From Paracyclopina nana (taxonomy: Eukaryota; Arthropoda; Copepoda; Cyclopoida; Cyclopettidae), in the NCBI GenBank assembly GCA_019096065.1, contig JAGUCH010000006.1, forward strand, positions 3,740,001 to 3,804,000: DNA of 64,000 nt, in the 5' to 3' direction. The notes below the pieces were generated by a model. The model was not told the origin of the DNA, did no database searches, and worked only from the letters and a program-made list of their open reading frames with translations. Each line of letters opens with the position of its first letter. Position 1 is the first letter of the stretch. This document shows positions 35,536 to 48,800 of the stretch, piece after piece. Both the position numbers and the translations under genes were made by a program.

Positions 35536-38500
35536 ATGAGTGCAATCGTGAAGAAAATTATCAACATGAGCAATTTGCTCATCATCGTTCTACTCCCATT
35601 GGCATTAGAGGCCAAATCCTTAGGTAAGTAATTTGATCTCAAGATTATTTTCATGCATCCTACAAATTGGGTGATGAAAGAGAGAGGATCTTCTAATCAT
35701 TACATCTGCCAAAGAGGTCAGGGCCATTTTATTTCGTTGGTACTTTTTCTTCTTTGCCAAACACGAAACATGTGAAAAATACGTGGAACACATCATTAGC
35801 AGTCCAACTCGCATATAAAAGCTCCGTCCTGTACAACTCCCTTGAGCAATCATCCTCGACCTTCAGTGAACTGTGAGAAATCTGGCCACAAAAAACTTCT
35901 CCTCCTCCCACTCTCTCTCCAAAGAAATCATTCACCACAACTAGTGTGGTAAGCTATGCATGACATAAGAAGTAATATCATGATTATTTTTCCGATTCCT
36001 GGTCTCCATGTGCAAAAAGGCCTCAGAGGCTGGGCTCTAATCGTGCCAAGCTTTTGTTCTATCCCTGCAACATCAGTTTTAGCACAATCAACTTGGGAGA
36101 AGTCACGTAAAAAATAATGGCTAGGAAAGGAGGGTTATTTCATTTCGGTCAGAAGACACATCTTATTATTGCAAAGGGGAAGGAGGAATAGTATTGCTGC
36201 GGTTGGAACATCATCACGCACATTTTTCGCTAGTTGTATTACAAATGTAAGCATGTGACACATACAGCCAGCCGCAGTTGGTACACTGTAGCAAACTGGG
36301 CTTAAGAATAGGTAGGACGAGGGTATTATTACTGGCACGTGATTGCTTGCTGGAGCGGAAACGTAATTTTGCCGTCTGATATCCCCCAGTGGCGGCAGCG
36401 GTGGTGGGTGTTGTAAAGCATTCTTCTTGCCAATGTTATTTTGCTGTAGAGCCACAGAAGTAATGCTACTACTAATGCTGGTCATGTTATTCCCATAATA
36501 GCTCTGAGTGCTTACTCTACTATCAAAGCTTTTTCGCCTTCTAAAGTTAGGGTCAAATGTCAAGATTGAGGAAGTTCCATTCCGCAATTCACTGACCCAA
36601 GTGATGGTGTCAAGCTCAAATGGGTTTGATCCGGCCAAAAACACTTCTTCTTCTTCTTTAGTTCTACATTTATTTTTGGGAGATGGAAAGTCCAATTTTT
36701 TACTTTGGGCCTTAGGAAGCTCTCTTTTTGTCTGTTTTGTGTGATTGACAGTGAGGCTACCCCATCATTACAATTATGTCTGTCAGCAGTGTGTAGAATA
36801 TGATAATAATAGAACCCGTAGGAATTGTCTGTCAAACTTGGTCCTTACTGAAGTGCCAGAAATCCCTCGAAAATTGACACCCAACGTACCCGCCCCTTGA
36901 TTACTGGTGCTTTTCAGAGTAATTTTGACAGACATCATGAAGAGCTTTCGGCACTATTTCTTCATTTTTCATGATGAGCTTCTCACTCTGGCTTGAGACC
37001 TCTGGCTAGTCTAGCTACAGCAACTTGGAAAGCTCGTTTAATCGAGCTCTCTCATTCTTTAATGAGGTGTGGAAAATTGGAGCTCAACATTCAATGCAGA
37101 CTTTATTATAACACACAACATGTTCTGCTCAATTCGTTCTAGCTGCACATAACTAACGCGTGTGCTGAGCCGCTTGTTCTCTGCAGAAATCGCGATAAAG
37201 TATGTGCGGCAATCTGCACGTCAAAACCATGGTCTTGCCAGTTAAGGCTATTTATTTAGCTGTCCAGAAGTTGAACTAATCTCTCCTTCAGTTATAATGC
37301 AAAATGTATTTCATACACTTTTATATAATGAAGAAAAATGAGAGCCAGTAATTACTGCTGCTAAAAACGTGCTGAGTGTTCTTCTGTCAACTCTCCATCA
37401 ACCTGCAGGTGCGAAAGTTGCTCTCCCTTTGTGTTATGCTATTCTACATGGCCTGTGACAGTATCTGGTACTTTTGCAAAGGCACTCTTAGCCAGATATA
37501 ATCCTGCACTTAGCACCCCAATCCTCGCAGCACAACGAAGCTGAAATCTCATCTTTCCAGCAGCACAGTTTGTAGGTCACTATTCTCCTTGTGGGTGGGT
37601 GGTTCTTCTTTAGTGATGCCTTCAGGCTTTTATGTGTTACTTGGGAGAGCTCTTCATCTTCCTTTATTGAGTTGAAAAAGTGCACTTGTATGATATACTT
37701 TCGTGCAAACAGTTTGCCCAAACATTTGCCGAATTTTTTCCCCATCCAAAACTTTTCCAAGTGGCCTCGAAGCAACAAAAACGTGTTGCTGTTTGCTAAA
37801 CAAATCTTTTCAAAGCAAAGTAAGTCTAGGGCTTTGGCCATTAGTCTCCAAAAAGTTTTCCTGATAAAAACGAGTCAAGTTGCTGAAGGGAATAATACAA
37901 AAGTATCCTTCTTCTTGTCTACCTTTGGATTTCTGAGAAAGCCACAAACTAGTTAGATATCTTTTCTTGTAAAAACAAGCATATTTGTATCCTGCAAACA
38001 TAAAATGTTCCATTTAGCTTAAGAAAGTGCTGATAATTGTCTAGCTTACAAGGCAGAAAATTGGGGGACAAGAATGCATATTTGATGCCATCAGGACTGC
38101 AGGGCGAAGGGAAGAAACTCCCTGCTAAAAATGAGTCTTAGGGGAGGTTCTTGCGTATTGTGCACAATCCATTGAGAGTGCATCAATATTGTTGGTGCTC
38201 TGTCCATGCTCCACTGCTCTTCTTTGCAATAGCTAAAGACTTATCTTGAAGTCAAGTGCGCAGAAAAAGACAGGGCAGCAGCTGGCATCATCTGGAAATC
38301 TTTACTTTGCCCTCTCTCTTCAATCTCGATTTAGCATGAAAGGCTGAATAAAGAAGCATGAGGAAGGCTCATTTATCAGGCTGCTAATAGTCTTGAGGTC
38401 AGTCAAGGCCAGTGGAGATGGATTCGTTCAGATTCGCAGTGAGTTGATCAATAATTTAGCCCAGCTTCTTCTGCAGCTTCAGCTATGCCAGTGTTTATTA

Positions 38501-39892
38501 AAAAGTTCTTGTGCAAATAAACATAAGATCAGATGCAGGCAGCAGCAAACGCAGAAGGCAACGAAGCAGCTTGATTGACAGAAACAGATTTTGAAAAAAC
38601 TTTGCCATCATTTTGCAAAGAAAGAGGGGAGAAATTGATGGCCTTTTTTGCCGTGAAGGAAGCGTGCACGTAAAAGAATATATATGGACTCAGGCTCTCC
38701 CACATAATGATGTACCACATGGATACAATGGGACAAACAAGGTCGATCTTTCTATTAGGTCTTAGCAGTCAGAAAGGACAATGATGTTCACTGAGGCCAA
38801 CTGGTGTATTGTGAACATTGCCAAAACTATGATTTGCGCTATGGCAAAGCCATTGCTACTGGTTAGTTCGAGGTCATGCTGTTACGTTTATTGCTGTTGC
38901 CAACTTTGTCAATTAGCCACTGTCATGATAAGATTATCGTCATCTTTTGTAAAAGATAAAAAAGAGTTACTTAAAGGTCACTGGGGGAGCAAAGCTGAGC
39001 GAGGCACCAATTAATAATAGTCCTTTTTCCTCTGTTAGTCAATTTCCCACTGGCCGTATATGTGTCACACATAAGAGAAAGGATTAATGGCTGCGGCACT
39101 TTTAATCGCAGCTTGATAGAGCCCTCCGCTTATAATATTGTCAGGGGAGAGCTGTGATTTGCATGTGCAAGGTCGTATTGTGGCATATTACATTAGAAAG
39201 TAGGACACGTGTAGGGTTGTTTTATGGTTGGCTTTTGTTTCCTGGCTCAGCCTGTCATTTCTCACTGACTTACCTGATATTCTTGAACGCTTTTACTGAA
39301 CTTGTTCAAGCGAGACAGTCGCAATATTAGTAGCTTGGCTAATATCGTATTGAAAAGAAGTTTCATACTGTTGCACTTTCACCAACACCACCCTAAGTAA
39401 AGTCAATACTGTTGTGGCCACAAATACAATTCAACGCCTACAGCAAATGTTTACCTAAGCAGAGTAATGAGGTCCTCTGGCTGATGTAGGAACTGTGCAG
39501 TAGCATAAAATGTTCCATTGCTGTATTTTCAGACCATGTCATGGTGGATGATGTGATGGTGGAAGCTGGCTCGAACGTCTCAATTGGATGCCCTGGCATG
39601 ACAAGGAATACTTTTGTGGTTCAATTAGAATGGCGATGCCGCGGTGAATGTGGGGGAATGCCAACTTCAAAGAAAAGTCTCAATGCTGAGGACAATGTGC
39701 AAGAAGTGATTCTTTTGAAGTATGTCAAAGACCAGGACACAACTGTGCTTTCTAGTCCGGATCGTATCAGGCTAGAAATGGACATGTTTGCTTTGGCGTT
39801 CGACCCTGTCACTGACAAAGATGAAGGAAGATACCTTTGTCTCATCAACAATAGACCTCTGCCAGATGCTGTCATTAAACTCAACGTTTTAG
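35536..39892 (+). other. Ptp99A: Ptp99A exons 1-2: signal peptide and Ig-like domain
   Basis: Exon 1 encodes [20 protein letters not shown] followed by PLALEAKSL, a hydrophobic secretion signal. Intron 1 (35624-39532, phase 1, 3.9 kb) separates it from exon 2, a single phase 1-1 exon holding the Ig fold. This shows Cys in SIGCPG, Trp in LEWRC and the DEGRYLCL motif with the second core Cys. Two additional cysteines (WRCRGEC) may form an extra disulphide. The symmetrical phase is typical of shuffled Ig exons. Confidence 0.88.
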
Positions 39893-42800
39893 GTAAGCTT
39901 CCCCGCTTTTATTAAGCTCACAAAAACGCCGTAACAATGTCTTATTGTGTATGGGCCTTTTCGAATCAATTTCCGTCGGAATAATAACATCTGGTTGCGC
40001 GCACACTCTGTTGTACCATGTTCATGAAATGATTAATGAAGTCATGCTGAACTTGAGCATGCTTACAACAGAATGTGAGGGCTGCTTTGTAGTGTGAATA
40101 GTGAGAACGCACTCAGACACTTAATAAAACATTCACTCTCAGGAAAAAAGAATGAGGAAAAACTGGCCACGCATTTGTTTGCTTGGCTACCCAATAAATT
40201 TGGAAAGAACAAATTGCATTTAGTCGTGAAATATCAGCTAGGACGAGCCGAATTGGCAATTTCATGAATGTTTCATGTCCTGTCAAGAGCTGCGAAGTGC
40301 CAAAATGAGGGGAATGTTGGCAGTAATTGCCAATGCTTCCCTGTGATGTTGCCATTGCTGAGTTTTTGGATAGCTTAAGATGTTTGATGGAGCTTTTGAA
40401 GAGGAGAGAGTAAAGAAAGAAGGTCCCCTTGGAATCTAGGACATGTGGAAAGAGGAAAAATGCAATGTCAGAGATGCAAGGACATTCATTCGATTAATGT
40501 CTTTTGTCTTTTATGCTGTTGGGTTCTTTGAGTGCTTTGTGACCAACAAACTACTTCTGGGATCTTCTATCTAATTACATTTATCTCCTTAACATTGACA
40601 ATGAACATGTGCTCTAAATTTACCTTGGAGAAAACGTTGGACAAATGTTATACCACCGCACAGTTGTTCTTTGGAGGAGACAGATAGAGTGCCAGGATCA
40701 AGAGCTTATAAATAATGCAGAGCTATTTTGCAAAGGAGAAACCTTGCTGGAGGGCATATCGTTCCAGCGTTGTCAGCAAATTTTTGCACAATATGAACCA
40801 AAGTTGCACCAAGTAAGAGAGGACCAATTTGAGAAATGGATATGAATATTTCAAAGGTAGTGAATGACGCCGTGCGGCTAGCCAAGTTCAAAGAATAGAA
40901 AGCCATCGACCTGTCTGTGTTTGCTTGGCACCCCTTGACACTTTTTTGTTGAAGAGAAATCCGTCGGGAACTCGCAAAAGAACCATGAGGAGGGAGACAT
41001 TCCTTGAGAAACCGAAGAGCATCATCCCCTACACTGTTACAGCTGTGGAAACTTACACAAGTGAAGAGACTAGCTCCTTGCTGTACTTTCACTTCATTGA
41101 TGATTGCCTAGAGAAAGCAACCTTAGGTTGGGTTCACAATGAGGTTTGGCATTGAAAAAGCTTGGCATTTCATATCAAATTTGATAATGAGCTTCTACCG
41201 AAACGGTTTGAGAGAAGAATTTGCTCAAAAAGCTGAATCGAATGAGATTGAAATGAGATTTAAGTGAAATGTGTTTTAAAACATGAATTTTTATTGAATC
41301 AATGCCTCCAGTCTTTTTTATCAGCATTCGTGCAGCCTCGCTCAAACTTAGTTTGTTGACCTCCTCGTCGTGATGATCTAAAGCCAAGTTAGCTTGCTCA
41401 CTTTATAATTGACGTAAGAGGATTAATTCCCAATGAAAAAGCAACTCTCGTCATATCCTGAAGGGTGTTGACATGCAAATTTAACGCGTATGGGGAGAAG
41501 AAAGTTCGACTTTGCAATCTGCATATGCAGACAAGGGTGAAAAACTTTCCCATCCGTCTTTCCTCCCCTGCTGGCCAAGATCACCCAAGATGACAGCTTC
41601 AGTCAAACCCACTTACATTCCAAGGGTACCAAAATCCAAGAATAACAGAGAAATCAGGCCAAATGCAAGCTTGATTGCCTCTGCTGCTACATACCTCAGG
41701 CTTCTTCCCAGCTAACTGAATCAAACTTGTGTTTGAAGGTTGTTTTGATGAGCTTGGAGGGGACTGAAAGACAGATAGAGGTATTCTTGCTACGAAACTC
41801 TGCTGATTCTACTTGATTTCTCAACTAAGAATAATGCTGTCAACATTCCAGTTCTCAGGGGAAGTCACTTCACCGAATGTAATGGGAGACAAACCTGCTC
41901 ATGAGCAACTATAATTTAATGATCTGGGAAATAAGGAAACCAAATTGAAAGCAAAGAAGCAACTATCTGTGAATGCAGGGTATGCTACGTCAAGCCTGCT
42001 TTCATTGTTGTTGCTGTGCAACGTGAGGCACCACATCCCATTCTGAGCTTGACAAGAAAATAGGTCATTTTCCAAATCTGAGCCAATTTTGCTACCAACA
42101 TGGTATTTCCATCAGCGGTAGATTTGCTATAAAACGAGGCCAAATTGATTCCATCTTCTTCTTTTTGTCAACAAGGCTTGGCCTATCAGAAACTGGAGCT
42201 CGTTTAAGATACAAGAAAACGAAAAACACCACCCTTGGCTAGAATGGTTGATTGACATACTTCATTATAGCCACTTTTAGGTTAGGTTGTGTTGATGGTG
42301 GGAAAAGGAACGGGCGGAGTCGCCATGTTTCTTAATAATATTATTCCCTCTGACATGACTGTTGTCATGCTTGAAAACCAATGTCCCCATAATAGTCAGG
42401 AAACATTTTGCACACTGACTGACAGGTCTGTGCATTGTTGTCAAATCAGAAAATTATTCGCTACTACACATATTCAGAGTTGCACGGTAAGAAGAGAAAA
42501 TTGCACACTACGTGTGTTCTCCCCCTGCTGTACTTGGTCGTGGCACACTAATGCCATACTATTTTGGGGAAAAATTTGGGGGGGGTCGAAGGATAATTTT
42601 CACGTCCACACATATCTCACCCCTCCATGAGGATTCAAACTTGCTTGACTACTATCTTGCCAAAATTGGTCAGACTGCAACTTTGTGCTACTACTGTACG
42701 ACCATGGCACGTGACCAGATTTGTAGGGAGATATATTGCAAAAGCTACACATAATTTAGGCGCTGCTCATCAGTCGCCCTCCCCTATGTGGATTGTACCC

Positions 42801-45800
42801 GGATACATACACTGGTATTGAGGATTATTAAGGCAAGCTTGCCAAGACTCGACCCTTTAATAAACCATAAGCCTAGCACCGCTTTGGGATATTGTGTCCA
42901 TGCAAGATTTACAAAAAGTCATAAAGCCAAGACCCTAAGCCTGGACCAGATGAGCTTAATTTTGGCAAAAACGTCTGCTAATGATATGAGCAGCTCCCTA
43001 GGATATCATACAAAATGTACCAGTAAGCCATGTTGTACAGTATTACTGTGCACCAAGCAGGCACTTAATTTATGCGGTCTAGACATGGACAAAAAGTGGG
43101 GCCCAAACAAGGAACTCAACTGGAAATCAGAGGCTCGGGTCATCTTTGTACTATGAGGAAATATTTACTAATTGAATATATTGCTTCATCAAGGAAGGGA
43201 TTTTATGCTAGACAACAACTTTGTGTCCCCCCTCTGCTGTAAATGAACAGGTCCAAGTCTGTGGTTAGGCAGACAATAAAGGCCCCAGAGTGAGTTGTGA
43301 GCAAGTAAGCAGAAAGCTTTTGCTCAATTACATCGAAAAAGGAAGGTCTCAAGGGAGGGCAGCTTTGATTGCGATCCATTCATGTCTAGACACGGTGCTT
43401 ACCTCAATAGGAAGCCTGATTGTCATTCCTCTTGAGTTCTCCAAAGTTGTCATCATTTCCTGGTTTGTCAACTTTTTCCTGGCCTTCTCTGGGCAAAAAA
43501 AGGGCTAGGCCAAAATAAGCCTGGCGTGACGCTTTCCTTCACAAAAGTATCAAATTTTTTGCAAAGGATATATGTATGCTGTTGGCGGAAAAGTGTAGGG
43601 TGTTCTTCTTCTCTGAAGAAAAACACTATGGGCATTTGGACTGACAGGGATGACCACGCCCAGAAAAAACTGCCAACAACAGTGACACACCTTTCATTCG
43701 GCTTTGAAAGCTTATTGGGTTTATGTGCCTAGCAGCATAAATGTCGAAGAAAGAAAGGAACAAAGAGATGGCTTTTTCATAGTCCAAAGTGACAAGTGAA
43801 AACCGGAAAAAAAATTGTTTGCCCGAATGACGCTGCAATGGAAGCTTCAACTTTCTGATTAGTTTGAGTCTTGAGAAATGAAGTAAGTCAAAAATGTTGG
43901 CCTTAATGACGAAGATGAAGAAGACGAAGGAGGAGATATGGAAGAATTTTTCGTCGTGTCCCACATATGCTTCATCCCCACGCAAGCCTTCATGCTTGAC
44001 TTGGATGACAAGCTTTAACATATGCGTACTAATATTTCTAATTGTCACTTTTTACGAGGCTCTTTGCCTCTATGCGGAAAATTGCGTTCTTAAATGAAAC
44101 TTTTAAGCTTGTTTGTGCTTAACGATTTTGAACCCGAGAGATAGTATAGTAAATAGTGAATTTTTTACTTATCCCTATATCCGCATCGCGAACTTGATCT
44201 TGCGGTAAACTACGGTTCCCACAAAGACGAACAAGAAGAAGTAGAATAAGAAATAAATTGGGCACAAAGAAGAGAAAGATGATCTGTAACTAGCTAGAAG
44301 TCACGACTCACATATTTTTTTGCTCTTTACAGATGTCCCCGATCCTCCTGGTAGACCAATGGTAACCAGATTCACCTCCAGATCCGTGACACTGTCATGG
44401 ACGCAGACGAAGAAAAACCAAGACTCTCCAATTACTGGCTACATCATCACCACAGGGTAAGCCAATTCTTATATACTGTAGTAATTATGTGTAGAAGTTT
44501 CATTAAAAGAGAACTTTTAATTGGATGTTAATCCCATTCTTTTGGGCCGAAAGTTTTCTCCGCTAAAGAAAATCCAATGGGGCGGGAAAACTGCTACTTT
44601 ACCGAGATTCCGCTGTCGTCTGGGGAAAATTAATTTATACTAGGCAGACAGTTTTAATGGGCTATTTAGCTTATCCAACCACCTAATCTTTATTATCACA
44701 TTGCAGTTGGAGGGCTGTGGTGGAGGATGAGAATGCTGACTTCCAGTACTTGGAGCAAGAAATCCAGACTAATTCATCAATGGCGTCATACACAGTGGAG
44801 CACTTGCAGCCTTACACCGTCTACAGCTTCCAAGTTTCCGCTGTCAACCACGTGGGTCGATCGCGGCCCAGCAAAAATTCCTACCCATCAATAACCCTCA
44901 GAGAAAGTAAGTCACTTTTCATCAAAAGAACCGATTGATCGAAAACAACTTGGGCCATTGAGGAAGTGGCATGGGGAAAGCTTTGCGTGTGCCAACTTTC
45001 TTGCCACTTTTGCTTCAGTGTGCCCTTGTGCAAGGCTACAACAAGTTTTTCCTGCCACCACGCATATATGCTTACTAGCGTGATTTACCTCTCAGGACCG
45101 ATCACATATTCAAACTAAGGTTGAATTTATATTTATGAAAGGCTGAGAGTGTGCACATACTTCATACGTATAATCAGCCAAAGTAAACACAATAATTTGC
45201 GCACTACTCTTAATTCCCACGACTTGATTGCACCCTTTCATAGGATCCTGCAGACTTGTGTGTTTTTCTTGGTGGGTGCCAGCAACTGTCTTAATAGAGC
45301 CTTTCCCCTTGCTAAGAAGGTCCCTTTGAAAATGATTGATGGGAATGAAGCTAGATAAAATAGTTTGACACTGAAAATCCCTTTTCTATTCGAAAACAGA
45401 GCCAAGTGGAAAGCCTCGAGTGACAGCAGCCCACAATACCTCGAGCACTTCACTCTACCTAAGTTGGCAGCCTCCAGAGCCGAACACCATTCACGGAGAG
45501 TTCCTAGGCTACAAGATCTCCTACCGCCCAAGGGACGTCGGAGAGGCGAAAGCTGTCGAGATTCCCATAGATAACCCCAGAGCTACGGTAAGAAAATTAT
45601 CTTTGTGTGTCGGGTCAAAGTTCAGGTCAATCGATTTTGCAAAAGGGTTGCCTTGGAAACAATTGATAAGTTGGCTTGAAATGCAGTAGAATTGCGCATT
45701 TGGGCGTGAAACACATGACTTATTCTTCGTTAGGCTGGAACAGCATGCTCACACGGCGCCCATTGTGAGCCATAAAAAGAGTAATTGATCCGATTAGCTG

Positions 45801-48800
45801 GCCCAACTACTAGAAACGTGCTATATTACTACATGCACAAGTAATGGACGTTTCGAATCTATATTCAAGCTGGCTTCAATAACGAATGTGCTAACCTTGA
45901 ATAGCACGGCTGATAATAGCCTATTGAGTGTTGTGCTGACATAGCAAATGAATAGGCAATGTGAAAACTGAATTGACAAACTGTTTTTTCTTGTGCGTGA
46001 GCAACTGCGCAAACTTTGTTATTATTTTCATGCTGGCCTCTAATTAACTTCAAATATAATGCCAGCCTTCGTCCTCGTCATGAAGAAGGGGTTGTTGCAG
46101 AAGTAGTAGAAATAAATAACCTGGTGAGAAAAGTTGCAAGGAGCTTTCTAATATCAAAAGACACACAAAGCATAGCATATAGCCTGATATTAATTTGGAC
46201 TGTCTATGATACACACAAGTATTTACCCCTCCGTGATTAAAGAGCAGTTCCTTAATGATAGGCTTACACATACTATATAGTGCACAACTACCGGTAGTTT
46301 GGCCCCATTAGCCAGGGAGAATGCATTTGATAGTATCTTGATACATAAAATACGACTACAAATGTAGATTTTGGTGCGCTGCTTTGTACGGCGAGGATTT
46401 ATGAAAGATTTATTATGAATGGAGACAGAAGTAGTTAACTGGGTGGCATTTTTGGGTGGCTGCTGCGATTGGGGCTTAATGATGATGAAAGGGCTCGCGC
46501 ATCTGCCATTTCATCCTTCAGTAATAAATCAGATGGCTACCGAGGGCTCTCAGAATTTCAATGGATGGAGTTGAGTGTTCTAATTGAGCTTCTCCAATCG
46601 GCTGGTATCGATCGGGATCGATAGGGACAGAAATAGTAGTACGCGCTATTACTAAAACTACATGCTGGCTGTAAGTGACACGCCAGCTCTTGTTGTAGCA
46701 TGTAAAGAAGTAGTCCAAAATCGAAGCGGATTAGCGAACAAGAACGATAAATGAGAGTCACTAATCTTATGTCAGGAGAAATCAGAAAACTGCTACATAA
46801 CGAATTGGAAATCGTTTTGCTATTCTCAATCTGAAATCGACTTGACATTTATTGACTTGCAAGTGTTGTATTCGCATGTTGTTATTTTTTTCTCTCGTAT
46901 ATTTGCTGGTGACCGTTCTTCTTTCTGTGTGAACGATGGTTATTGATATGGCCAGAAATAATCAAGCAATTGGTATATATGGCATCTTTGATCAAGTCAT
47001 AATCCCAAATGCAGCAATGTTTGCTTAGTCTCAACGCCGACGCCATGGATAAACAAAGCAGATGCTGTGTAATAAAACAGGGCCCAATATTTGTATGCGC
47101 AGAATATCGAGCCTCCTCTTCTATATGCATTTATGTGGTAAATAGCATGAGTTATGGCCTGATCTTATGCATTTTTCCGGTCTTTGCCTTTTTCATAAAG
47201 TGCCAGAATAATGTGCCATTATATTCTCCATAGACAAGTTCATTTTCGTGCATTGTGTGAAACGACATTGTGGGTCTCTATACCTACCTACTAATTTGAT
47301 TTATAATTCATAAATATCAGCAGTGCGAGCTAGACTGAAGAAAATGACCACAAATTGGCTGTTATAGTAGTATGAAGCTCCCAGCAGGGAACGAAAGTGG
47401 ACCATAAAAACGAACGAGATTGATTTCTTCCACTAGCTAAAAGACAGCAGAAGTTGTTGTTATTGAAAAAATACGACCTTTAACACCTTCTCTGGTGAGT
47501 GTAGAAAATCGGCCATAGCGTGACGAATCTAATTAAAAATGCACGAGCGAGAAACATCATAAATTACAGGACAGCAGCAAAGGAAGGGTAATTTCGCAAC
47601 TGCTGCTTCTTTTATTTTGCCTGTTTTCCACTGAGTAGCGTACAGCTCGATCCCAAGTGCAATTGTGATACATTTTATATTTTGTAGAAACAAGTTGCAT
47701 TCAAATTTCATGAAATGAAAAATTGCTTTCTTACAACGCTAAAGCTTGATATATTGGCTTGAACACAAAGCTCATTGAATTGCGTGAAGCTGACTTTCAT
47801 TGTGGAGATTGTGTAGCAATGGCAAAAATTCTCCATTGTTCTTTCTCTGTTTACTTCTACTCCGTCTTTTTCACCATTTTTTTCGTGAGGCAGGCTCTAG
47901 GCACATAGGGGCAATAGAAGCCTCAAAAAACACCATTGCCTTAGTCAGTATCAATTCTTGGTTATCGGCCTCTTCAAAAATATAGACCATTTTAAAAGAC
48001 TTGGTATTCAAAATCAATACCGGATAGAATACATCATGAGCTCACTTTCATGCTGACAGCCATTCATTAATTTAATAGGACATCATGTCAAAAAATGAAG
48101 GTCGTAAAAAGGCATAAATGTAGCCCTTAGTGGAACAACATGTACTTTATTGTTCCACAAACGCTAAGGAAGATGCTGGTTTACTCTACAGCATCAGTAA
48201 AAGACGCGGCCATTTTATTTAGTTCTTTGGTTGTTCATATAGCATGGCTGCGTGTTGCGAAAAAGGGGCCACAAATGGTCATGTTATTGCACAAGAAAAA
48301 GAAGAAATAGCTGCGCATGCTAGATCATAAAATGACCTATTATAGCTTCTTCCTCGAAGAAGGAGAAACATTTCAAATTTTGCAGCCAACCATAACGGAA
48401 AAACCCACTTTCATCTTTCAGAGCTACACCCTCACTGGCCTGAATACTTACACTCAATATTTGGTGTCCTTGGCAGCTTATAATCCTGCAGGGGATGGAC
48501 CTGAGACCATTGTCGTCGTCATGACAGACGAAGGAGGTAAGAAACGATTTTTTCTCCTTGAAGGCCTTTTGCAGCATTGCTTTGCCAATTTAGTTAATGT
48601 GCCACATTGTTGTCATCAGTGCAGGCTTGTACAGCTTGGAATTGTTGGCTGTCAACAAAAGAATAAATAAGCTTTCTCTGGGCTAACTCAAAGCAGGGAA
48701 ATTCAGATTATCATGTCTTCTTCTCGTCCTCGTTTTTTGCCCTATCTCAGAATGCCCTTTTTTTTACCAAGATTAACCTCCTCTTCCTCATAGGATTTGA

